64,000 nucleotides of DNA from Larus michahellis (taxonomy: Eukaryota > Chordata > Aves > Charadriiformes > Laridae), in NCBI RefSeq assembly GCF_964199755.1, contig NC_133896.1, positions 97,464,200-97,528,199 of the forward strand. The letters are read 5' to 3'. The notes under the pieces are model-generated. The model was not told where the DNA came from. It did not search any database and worked only from the letters and a program-made list of their open reading frames with translations. Below are positions 1 through 9,599 of this stretch, one piece after another. Made by a program: the position numbers and the translations under genes. Position 1 is the stretch's first letter; every line of letters starts with the position of its first letter.

Positions 1-3000
1 CACTTAATCATAGACAACTGGGAGCTGGATACGGCTTGTATAGCACCCTCATGGCACCATCTGAGTGTGAAGTTGAGCTCTAAAGCCCACAAAACCATGC
101 GAAAGACAGTCATTCCAGCATGAGAGGGTTTTTATGTGTGGGTTGGAAATTGAGCCCTATTTGCCCTCAACGTCTCCTCTATCTATTGAGTGCGAACAAA
201 GGAGAGGAGGCTCAACTGGAAAGATCAAATTTTGCACTGACTTCCACCCACCGTTTTGGTTCCCTCATACTGTTGGCAGCTGGCAGAAGCAGCTTGCAGG
301 GTTGCTCGGGTTTACTTGGCACCAAAGAGCAAGTTAGATGCTCCAGGACTGGAGGAGAGCACAGGTGTATTTTATTCTTTCCTTTTGTCACCCCACCTCC
401 TCTCTCCTGCCTTGTGTATTTCTCATTCACAGCCAACGATATGGCTGTACATGGGAAAGTATCAACCTGCAGATGACGTAAAGGGGAGGCTGATGGCTTA
501 GTAGGTGCCCTATTAATACTGGCAAATGTGGAGCACATTGTCACATTACAGAAGTCCCAGAGAGCTTTCTCCCCTCATGGTTGAAAACTGGCCATGAACT
601 ACCGACTTCATATGACAATGACCTATTAGATCATCTAATCATTTTTCCAGGTCAAGACAAGATCATCCGTGCTGTATTTCTCTGTGCTCTGTCTAGCTCA
701 AGTGCTTTCACCAAAAATCCTTTCATTCCTCTCCATCGGGAACTAAGCCCTACAACCCGCATGACAGGGGACCTACACATCACTCTGCTAATGAAGCGAT
801 TGACGTAAAAAGAGCTTTGAAGCAGAATCAACAAGGCATTTGGCATGGTATGCTCCCAGATGCCAATATGATAAGGGCATTGTGTATTTGAATACCAGTG
901 AACTAGTATGTTCCAGTTTTGCAACCTTACAAAAGAAAAAGAAAGAAATGAAGAAAGAAAAATAGAGGCTATGCTGTGACCTTCTCAGTGGAGCCCCCAG
1001 ACAGAGCTGGGATGAAACAATACAATCCTCTTGCATTTTTGATTTTCCTAACTAGCTGTAAGTTACATGATATGTATTGAATCAAAGATGTGGGATAACA
1101 CAGATGACAAGGCCAGTTATTTCATAGTAGGAGGTGCAAATAAAACTCACGATGAACAGATGCAACATCAAAGCACATTGTTCCTGCCCAGTTATGTTCA
1201 CTGTGCCACTTAGTGACTGTGTAAAAACAATACCTTTTACATCACTAAAAGGAATAAAAATTATAATTGTGTTGCAAGAGGTGTACATGGGGAGACTGGA
1301 ATAGCTGTAGTGGAGAAGAAATTCTGCGACCTTTCCTTGAAAAGAAGGTTGCAGTAGCACGTACTGATCTAGCTAAAGCAGCAGTATCCAGTGGAGGTCA
1401 TGGTGGATGAACAGAGATTTAAAACAACCAAACATATCACATCAGAATATTTAATACACAAAGATGGTAATATGTCAAGGTACCATCAGCTTTGTCAAGT
1501 ATTTCAAGTATACTTTGTACTTCGTCAAAGTACCTTGTCAAGATACTTCAACTTTTATGACTGCTGCATTGATACACTGTTATCTAATTGGAAAGGGAAA
1601 ATCTGGACCTCACATTCCCCCGAGTAACTCCAGTGGAGTCATCGGTAAGATGATGTATGAGCATGAGAATAATATTTCATCCGGTATCTTTAATAAGGAC
1701 TAGTAATTTTAGGGGACTGGAACCAGAACTACAATAATATTTGGATTCCTAATTCTCAGGCATCCAGTTCCCATGGATTGGTGTTCCAGTTACAAGGCCC
1801 AAAATTTTTACTCTGAGGTAAAAGCACAGAGCACCAAACAGCTCTGAAGGGTTTTTCACATGCTTTGTTGTTGCCTAGTTTCATACCAAACTTGTATTTT
1901 ATATATTTTTGCATCCATGAGTTATTTCTTGTCCGATATTTAAACTGTGAGCTCTGTAGCCCATCCTTTTATAAGGCACCTAGAACATCAGGGCCCTGCT
2001 GTCTGACAGCAATTGTTACTGCTACTCCCATACGAGTTATAAATAATAGTAACTATGAATACAACTTGTGATTTTGTGCACAAGCATGCCTGGAGGAGCC
2101 ATTCAAGCAACTCTCAAGCCAATCATCAAGGGGTTTGCTTTTCCATTGCCTTGAGACACTTGTCCCTGAGCATTCAAGCTATTGTCATTGTGAAGCTTTA
2201 CCAGACCCAGACAATAGCGTTTCACACCCTTTGCATGGCAATGAAAGACTCAAGGCAATGGAAAATCAAGACCTTTGCTGCGGGATGGTCATCAGTCCTT
2301 GAGAAGGTACCAATTAATATGAAGGGAGACTATTTCACTTGAAGAAAATAAAAACAACAGAAGACACTTTTTAAAAAATTAATTTGAACTCTTTCTTGGC
2401 GACAGCTGTTGGCTTCTTTTTAAGAGTTTGTTTTCCGCTCTTTTTGTTCCAGCTGGGGATTTGAGACAGCAACAATTCCTCTCATCTTCTGAGCCTAGGC
2501 TTGTTTCCAGAAATGAGATCCACCCGCACTACTCTTAGCTCGAGGCTGTTTGATACTATGATTAGCAGCTGCATGAGAGAAGGCAGATTTAAATCTGTAC
2601 TACTGTCGTGTTGTCCATATTTTTCTAACAAAAAGTAGCAGGACAATGTGGTCCCTTCACAGAGAATAGATGTCACTCAGCATACTGTCAAGAGGCCTCT
2701 TAATTTTACGCATGATAGTTTGACTGTGTCTTCAGGTGCATCTTTTATTTATGTCTTTCAGGATGTTGGTTGTCAAAACGGAGTTGGCTATTTCATATGC
2801 CAAATGTTTTCACAACAACTCTTAAGTTATCAAAACTTACACGTCAAACGAAAGTCACAGCAACTCAAAGTTGTCAAAAAACAGTTACAGAAACTGGCTG
2901 CCCAGGCAGAATGACTTCATTGAATTTCTACTAGGCAAACAGAAAATCAAGTGCCATCTTTGTATTTTCCCACTCTATTTGTAAAGCAGATGCATAATAA

Positions 3001-3756
3001 ACTTCAGCCAGTGCCTCTCACCACTAGCTTCCCCTGGCACAGGAACTTCTGCGTTATAAAATCTCTCGTTGTCTCTCATGAGCAGAGTGTTATCATGCTA
3101 GGGAAACTCACCCACGCCAGTGCTCTCAGTATCAATATCTGTAGAATGCTTACATGTCATCCCCCAGGTCGCTGGTAGCATCTGTTGGGGATTCGGTGTC
3201 TGGCAATGGAGATTCTTCCCAAAGTTTCATGATTTCCTACCATGAATCTGGCAGGGCGTGCCAAAACTTCTAAGAAGCTCACATTATGTTTTGGGGTACG
3301 GGCAGTTGCATTAGGATGCACACATATTCATTTTATTTGTCAGAACAGAGCTGCCTGTGTGTAAGTGTACAGGCATTTTTTACTTTGCCTCAAAAGCAAT
3401 TGACTCACGAACATCAGGCCCTAAGACTTTTTGGGGTGGGAAGAAAGAGGTTAGTGTTCCAGGTGGAAATGTGGCTGAATGGACTCTAAATTTCACTCAA
3501 AGCCATTGGACAATGGCATTAATCTTCCCCTAGGATGTCAGTAGAAAGGAACTGAGTACCAGGAAAAGACCTATCTGTACACGTGAACATAATCTAAGCA
3601 GGAATCAGGAAAAACATCCCTATCATCATAATAGTGACTACCCGCAAGTCTTAATTCCAGGGGCCGTTCTTTGTGCTGGTTACAGGTCAGGAAAAGCCAG
3701 AAAGTTTATCAACCTGTCACCCTCAACCCTCCTCTTCTTTCTCTTTCCTGGTACAG
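1..3756. other. Upstream region of the Ig gene; no exon recognised
   Basis: No open frame here looks like a real exon. The open frames are short, mostly lack ATG starts, and show no domain signature. The region should contain, or lie 3' of, the signal-peptide exon and any further 5' exons of the Ig gene that starts its visible part at 3757. I looked for an ATG plus hydrophobic stretch ending in a phase-1 donor on the plus strand and did not find a convincing one. The only local structure noticed is a cluster of short direct and inverted repeats at 1474-1545. Confidence 0.5.
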
Positions 3757-4200
3757 ATGTTGGTGTTAGTAGTGGAAGTGCAAGCAAGGAGAATGCAGCT
3801 GTAACTCATACAACAGCACAGCCTTTGTTGTTGACAACACCTGAGCCGTGGCACCTTTTGGTGACTCAAACACCAGCCAAGGAAAAAGCCAAAGAGGGTG
3901 AAACTGTGGTCTTAAATTGCCACCTTAACAGTCCACGACGTCCCTCCCTGGCAGACCTGATGGTGAAGTGGTACAAAGAAGATGAAAAGGGGCAGATGGA
4001 CCTGTTGGAAAACAATGTGACCGTCTTGCCAAATAACTCCAGGGTTTTCATGAGTGGAGACTTGTCCCAAGGGGATGCCTCCCTGGTGATCCTCAATGTG
4101 ACAACCAGTGACCATGGTATTTATTTCTGTGAGGTTACACTTCCGGATGGGAAAGTGGTGACAGGAGATGGCACAAAGCTCAGGATCAGGAGGGCTCTGG
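3757..4200 (+). CDS. Ig V-set domain exon
   Basis: A pyrimidine-rich acceptor (...ttcctggtacag) precedes 3757 and a gtaata donor follows 4200; both ends are phase 1. The first 30 or so residues are Ser/Thr/Ala-rich. The V domain then shows VVLNCHL (B-strand Cys), VKWYKED (C-strand Trp), DLSQGDASLVILNVT (E strand), SDHGIYFCEV (the D-x-G-x-Y-x-C motif with the F-strand Cys) and GDGTKL (G strand). Three N-glycosylation sequons are visible (N-V-T, N-N-S, N-V-T). The canonical Cys-Trp-Cys core is intact, which argues for a functional domain and not a relic. The donor gtaata is weaker than consensus. Confidence 0.85.
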
Positions 4201-7200
4201 GTAATATTTTATGTTATTTACTTCTTTTCTCCCTCTTTCTCCTCTGAAGCTCGTGTACATGCTTGCAGAAAGAAGGAAGTTGGCCTGTTTGGCCTCCAGC
4301 ACATAGGGCCTGGTGTCATGGAGTGTAATTGCTCCATACCATTTTTCATTCTTTTCATAAGGCCAGCTAATTTTGATTGGGTTGCCTCTATAAACAATCA
4401 CACATCTAATATTGTAAGGAGAGGCATTTACAACCAAAAAAAGAAGGAATAATTTTATCACTAAAATCAAAGTCAGTGCCAAGAGTGAAAGAGTCAGACA
4501 AGTTCTCTTGTACTCACAGCTCTGTTTGGCAGAACCCCCGACAGTGACAGTCAAGATACCACCTCAGGGAGCAGCTCCAAACTCCTGTTTTTTTGACATT
4601 ATTTGTCTCCAACCCACTAACTTGCACATTCATTCCTTAACTCTGGATGACATAAGTAATCCCACAATAAACATGAAGATCACATTATATCATTTCTGCT
4701 TAACTTCATAAACATTGAAATCAAAGTAGCATTAAAAGTGCCATGCTATGTTTTCTTAGCCCCACAAATAGACACTAGGCATATTAAGTAAGGAGATAAC
4801 TTGCTTTGCCTTTATCATCTGGAAATGTCAAAGCAGCTTTCCTTTTTGTGTAGGCTAAACACATTCCAGTCCCAACAAATTGACACATCAAAAGGTTTAT
4901 TATCTTATTACCCAATTAACAAAAAATAGCACCTTCTGTGTCAAGAGTAAATTATGCAAGTGCCATTTCCCCCTTATTCATTACCAAAGCTTCTAGCTCA
5001 CTGAGATTCAATACGCCTGTGCCCTTTTGAGCACGGTTCTTCCCTTACTAATTTGTATAAAACTACTCAGTTTAAACCGTAGCTCTAACAAGGCAAGAAA
5101 ACTGTGACCCCCCGCAAGGGCTTGGTGAGGTCCCTGGTGAGGTCTCCCGTTGGCTTCATCTCATAGTCTCAGTAGCGCAGGTTGCTCTTGCAACGTCTGC
5201 ACCCTGGCCAGTGTAATTGCCCTTCTGTGCGCCTGAGAAGATGACATACATAATTTCTGCACTATACCTGAATTATAGGGAGAAGAGAATGTGAGAAATG
5301 TAATTCATAAAGAAAGGTCACGTGCCACAAATCCAGACTGTTCAAAAACTTGTCTAAAATTAAAAGGAGAAAGTAGCTGACTCTGTTAACTTGTCCATTA
5401 CAGAAAGCAAATGACATGTATTTTGAAGTGAAGTAAGCAATGGTTCTACAGCACCATCATAGCCCTCATTTTCCTGATGAAATGAACAGCCCCGCAAATG
5501 GATTTAAGCTACAGGATACCTCCGTGTATGAGGAAGGAGGGGTGTGTTTTTTTTTTTCTTGGTGAGCTACAGCTGGGTTACTGGTGAGCTGTGGCTGTCC
5601 GTCCATTCGGCCAGGCAGCACGGAGGAGCAGCTGCTCCTGTGAATGGGTGGCCTAGTGCTTGGAAATCTGTGTGTGAATATGGTAGCAAAACTGTGCAAA
5701 TTTTCTGGTGAAGCTTAAATACAACCACACAGAGATATGTAATGAATGTCTGATCACACTGTAATTGTAGATAAAACTGGAAGGCTTTTTAGCCATTTTT
5801 TTATTACCCTTCCTGGGTGAGTCACATGGCAAAACGACTATGGTGAGCATGAGGCAGTCACTTAAAATCTGATCAGATCAGTCTTGCGCCATGGCCCAGC
5901 CGGTTCTCTCTCTCTAAAGAGACACTCCTGCTCTGATAGACTCTACGCTACAGGGCAGATCCTCTCCATGCTGCATCCCATAACCCTTATTACAGTTCAT
6001 CCTACTGCGTGCACCTAACCAGAGGCTCTTCCTCAGTCATCCTTCAATCCTGACAAATTAAAAAGCCAGAATGCCGACGTGCTCTTACCTCAAAGAAAAT
6101 GGGATTATCCCATGTCTGCCATACAACAGGCCCAAAGAGCAACAAATCATAGAAAGGACTTCAGAGGAGCTCTGCCCATCCTCTGGTGCTGCCTCCTTTG
6201 AGGGTAGGCAGGGAGACTGATGACTTTCTCACAACTGTCAAAGTATTTTTTTCCATTTCGAAATGAAGTATACAGCCTTGAGTCCCATTAATTCAGGCAG
6301 ACGCATCTTTTGCCATCCCATAGCATCCATCTGTTAAGGGAGATTGCTAAGGAGATGGGGCTGTCCTCTCCCTAAACCCCCAGAAAGCATAGCAGCTTCC
6401 TACTTTGGAATGAAAAAAATCAATAACTCCATAGCGCAATAAACTCTCTCCCGTGTAGAAGCCCATGATTTCATGTCAGACAAGACATCGGCATAATCAA
6501 TATCACAGTAAGCAGCTTCTTCTGCAGCCAGTGCAGAAAATGTGCCGGCTGCATTGCAAATATTTGCGTGGACGACATCTTACGTTACTCTCTCTACCTT
6601 CCCTTCTCCCCCAGGCTTGTTTGGGATAGAGGAATCCATTGGAACCATCATAGGCGTTGTGGCGGCTGGTATCGGAGGCGTAGTGGTTCTGATCATTGTT
6701 TTAACCCCACAGCTGAGGAGGTGCGTCCTCTGCATGAGACAAGGCTCTCACCAAGGTAAGGGACACAACCCAAAATCTGGAATCCCTTGCTAGAAAGGTG
6801 AACCGGATCACCTATTTTCAAAGGTACCTTTTTTTTTTTTAATTTAAGGAGGAATTAACCATTTACTTACCTCTGGTCAGACATGGGATCTGGTTCACGA
6901 AATAAGCAGTGTGGATGAAACTCTAACAGGGCTGTATATATATTCCATCTCTTTCAAGTAGTTCTTTGTTTATGTTGGGTAGAGCCTCACCCATGGGCCT
7001 AATGAGTTACCTATATACGAAATAATAGGATCTTCTTTAATTGGCACTTTCGACAAAGAGTTGTTCAGTGAGATGCTCCTCCTTCTTTTAACAAAGTCCT
7101 GGGTCTCCTTCGGTTCTTTTAGGTTTATGCTGAAGAATAGTTCTTCTTCCCACCGACTACATGCTTACATCCATATTCTTGTAATGCTTGTGTATAGAAA

Positions 7201-7876
7201 GCCCAAGTGTATGTTTGAGGTGTGGTTTGTCAAGCCCAGTAATATCTTTTATTAGATCAGCTGATCAGGTTGCGAAAACTAGACATTTTCATCACACACG
7301 AGCCAAAGAAATTACCTGAGAAGAAGCTGATGTACCTGAAAGCTCACCTGTTTTTTCCCCAGCTCTGTCAGCTTGTCTAATTAGACTGACACCGAAGGCT
7401 GGATTTTAAAAAAAAGCTCAGTTCCCATTTTGTGCAACCCAAGGTGGGGTCTTGCGTTTCAGGCCGGGCTCAGCTGACTCTGTGTTTTCAGCGGGGAGCC
7501 GTGTGATTTGCACCTCTTCTCCCCTGCCCCGAAAACCTTGCTCGGCCCGGTGAAAAAAAAATCCCCTCCCTCGAAGGGATGAAGGCAGAGCTCCTCTTGC
7601 CATTCACTGGAGCGCTGCCGCCACCTGATGGCCAGCCCGGCGGGGACAGGGACACGACCAGGAGCTCCGCCCCTGCTCTCCGGGGAGGGTCTGCCAGCCC
7701 TTGCTGAGAAGCCCACCTGCACCCCTAGGCTGATACAGCCCACACGGCATCACCCCCCTGCAGGGACAGAGTTCACAACTCCTTTACTTGCCAGGGAGCC
7801 TTGGAAGAGTTTGTTGTGTTGTGCTAACTCCGTACCGCTCACCCGCTCTCTCTCCTTTCCTTCTTGCTCAGCGTAG
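3757..7876 (+). CDS. Single V-set Ig membrane receptor, 5' exons missing
   Basis: Visible coding parts are a V-set exon (3757-4200), a transmembrane exon (6615-6755) and a terminal exon that closes the frame at once (7872-7876). All junctions are phase 1, the usual phase of Ig-domain genes. The product would be a type I surface protein: a Ser/Thr-containing N-terminal stretch, one V domain, a helix of about 23 hydrophobic residues without a charged residue, then a basic-cysteine stop segment and a tail of about 15 residues without ITAM or ITIM tyrosines. The end of the V domain reads VTGDGTKLRI, a J-like G-x-G-T-K-L G strand as in NKp30, SIRP and antigen receptors. It may be an NKp30-like or other paired-type receptor, or an adhesion protein. 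The family is not settled, so no symbol is given. Introns 4201-6614 and 6756-7871 hold nothing else certain apart from the optional exons listed separately. Confidence 0.75.
4533..4586 (+). CDS. Possible 18-codon stalk exon of the Ig gene
   Basis: After a cag acceptor (ctctgtttggcag) the sequence reads EPPTVTVKIPPQGAAPNS in the frame required by the phase-1 end of the V exon. A GT at 4587 would give a 54-base, phase 1-1 exon, so it could be included or skipped without breaking the frame. The proline-rich, PPTVTV-type text looks like a juxtamembrane stalk. The donor (gtttttt) is poor and no stop separates it from intron sequence, so this may be chance. Confidence 0.25.
6615..6755 (+). CDS. Transmembrane exon of the Ig gene
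   Basis: Flanked by a strong acceptor (cccttctcccccag) and a consensus donor (gtaagg), phase 1 at both ends, so it joins the V exon directly. It encodes a short LFGIEES linker, a glycine/valine/isoleucine-rich membrane helix (SIGTIIGVVAAGIGGVVVLI and a few further residues) and then PQLRRCVLCMRQGSHQ. Basic residues and two cysteines follow the helix, a normal cytoplasmic stop-transfer with possible palmitoylation. No Lys, Arg, Asp or Glu lies inside the helix, so pairing with DAP12 or FcR-gamma through a charged residue is not predicted. Confidence 0.85.
7492..7553 (+). CDS. Possible alternative last exon of the Ig gene
   Basis: A good acceptor (ctgactctgtgttttcag) ends at 7491. In the frame set by the transmembrane exon the text runs AGSRVICTSSPLPRKPCSAR and then TGA at 7551-7553. 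It would give a 20-residue basic tail in place of the single residue supplied by the exon at 7872. The surrounding 7,400-7,830 is GC-rich. Only RNA data can choose between the two ends. Confidence 0.3.
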
Positions 7877-8000
7877 CTTGAGGTGCAGCATTACAGGAGT
7901 TGCTGGAAGACAGAAAGCCTACAGGCGGAACAACTTCTGATGTCCTGTAAGCCAAAAATGGAGCTCTAGATGAAATAAAAGCTTTTGCCTCGGTACATGT
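7872..8000 (+). CDS. Terminal exon of the Ig gene (one codon, stop, 3' UTR)
   Basis: A strong pyrimidine tract and acceptor (tctcctttccttcttgctcag) ends at 7871. The frame then completes an Ala codon and meets TAG at 7874-7876, leaving a tail ending GSHQA. About 100 bases of 3' UTR follow before an AATAAA at 7974-7979, with a T/GT-rich element (tgttgtctttggc) after it. Tract, stop and poly(A) signal close together support a true last exon. The 3' end near 8,000 is an estimate. Confidence 0.6.
7974..7979 (+). terminator. Poly(A) signal of the Ig gene
   Basis: AATAAA lies about 100 bases after the predicted stop and is followed 18-50 bases later by a GT/T-rich stretch (tgttgtctttggcatttt), the usual downstream element. 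Confidence 0.65.
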
Positions 8001-9382
8001 TGTCTTTGGCATTTTTATTTTTGTTAGTCTGTTCCTTTTTCCTGCAGCTTTGTCAGCCACAGTGGCATATTCAGCATTCTCCTGCAGCAAGGAGCAAAAC
8101 AGCTTTTTGTAAAGGAATTTGTATTATCACCTGCCAAAGCCCGGCTTAGTTTAGCCACGTATCTCTGAATCCAGACTTTGATGAGGTACCTTGGGTCTTT
8201 CCCTGCCATCACTTCTCATTTTAAAGGTGGTACTTGACGTTTGTCAGCTGTGCTTCAGAAGAAACAGAAGGAGCCTGACCTGCCCAGGCCCCCCCCAGCT
8301 CCCCAGCTGCTAACACCTACCCAAGGAAGTGGAATGCATTGCTTCTGTGGGTGCAACTGTGGCTCCCGTCTGCCTGCACCTCTCGGTATAGAAGTTCTTG
8401 TCCTGTTGGCTCGCTCCAGCCAACAGGCTTGTAACGGAGAGGCAACAAAGGGCCACTTTCAACATAGCTATCCCTGGCTGAAAGAATGGGATTTTGCCTT
8501 ACTCTTGCCAGAAGCGTTTCAATATAAGCCTCTAATACCCTTAAAAAAAGGGAGAGGTGGAAGATGTGCTTACATGACTAGTTTCCTGATGTGACAATAA
8601 CTGATTCCCAGGTGGTCAATGGCTGGGGGGATACGCCAACACCTGCATAGGAGAGCAGCAAATCAGCTCTGAAGTGCGTGTGGCGAGTAAGCAACACGTT
8701 CTTTTGCAAAGTATGGGCGTGCCAACTAGTAGAAGTCAGAAACCCTTCCTGGCCTTGCAACAGCAATAGCCCACTGTGACTCTGCGTACCTTTGAATGTG
8801 CCTCAGAAGCATCCCCAGTGCTGTGACACAGCAATACGAGGGGTAAGACAGCTGGCTATGTAAGCTAAGACACACACACCCCCCAAGAAAGGGGCCAGAC
8901 TCTGCTTTTCCTTTAGGTAGGAAGCAGAACTTCTCCAAGCACAAATAAGGAATAAGGAGGCATCCTCCTTCTTTGATGTCCCCTCTCCTCCTGCATGTCC
9001 AGGAAAATTACGTCGGTCACTCTGCTTCCAGACTGGCATGCCTCGGGTCTCTGAAAGCCAGTGTGTCTTTTCACAGAGACGGATGTTTTTATTTTTTTTT
9101 ACAAACCGGTCCAGCAGAAGTCTCTACATATTTTCCAGATCATGTGCAAATGTGTGGGAGCTGAAAGTCAGGCAATGTGAAAGGGCAAAAAAGCCATTTG
9201 GTGACAGGTCATGTGTTCTCACTGCACTGCAGACCGAACCCTCTCTTTCTGCAAAGGCGGCGATCAGAGCAGGATCTTCTCCTTACTGCAACCTATATTT
9301 TCCCCTGTGCCTCCTCCCCATGAACCCTGGCCTGATAGACATTCTCTCACACCATTGTTAGCTCTGGTAAAAGAGGTAAAAT
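8001..9382. other. Intergenic stretch between convergent 3' ends
   Basis: This 1.4 kb lies between the poly(A) signals of the Ig gene (plus strand) and the phospholipase gene (minus strand). Several overlapping open frames exist on both strands, none with a start context, domain or splice sites that I can support. No repeat was recognised. Confidence 0.5.
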
Positions 9383-9388
9383 TTTATT
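9383..9388 (-). terminator. Poly(A) signal of the phospholipase gene
   Basis: On the minus strand AATAAA occurs 48 bases after the stop codon at 9436-9438. A GT-rich run (TGGTGTGAGAG) follows some 30 bases later. The 3' UTR would be very short. Confidence 0.65.
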
Positions 9389-9435
9389 CCAGTCCCTTCA
9401 GATCCAAAGGGTTAGAAGAAAAGTCCTAAAAAGAC

Positions 9436-9599
9436 CTATTCCGGCCCCCCATATCTGAAATGGCAGGTGGGATGAGTCTGTCCACATAAAAAGTCTGGCC
9501 AGAGGATGAAGTGTGGGTTGTAGGGGGCTGCTCCCCAACACTTGGCTGCTTCTTGGTCACACAGGCACACCATTTTTTCGCATCGGTCTGTCAGGTTAT
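9436..9599 (-). CDS. PLA2G10L: Phospholipase exon 4: C-terminal half
   Basis: Acceptor cattttcttttgcag, entry phase 1. The text runs [18 protein letters not shown], then [16 protein letters not shown], and ends HFRYGGPE followed by TAG at 9436-9438. The last two conserved cysteines are present. The short extension beyond the final cysteine is not seen in the usual enzyme. Confidence 0.92.
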
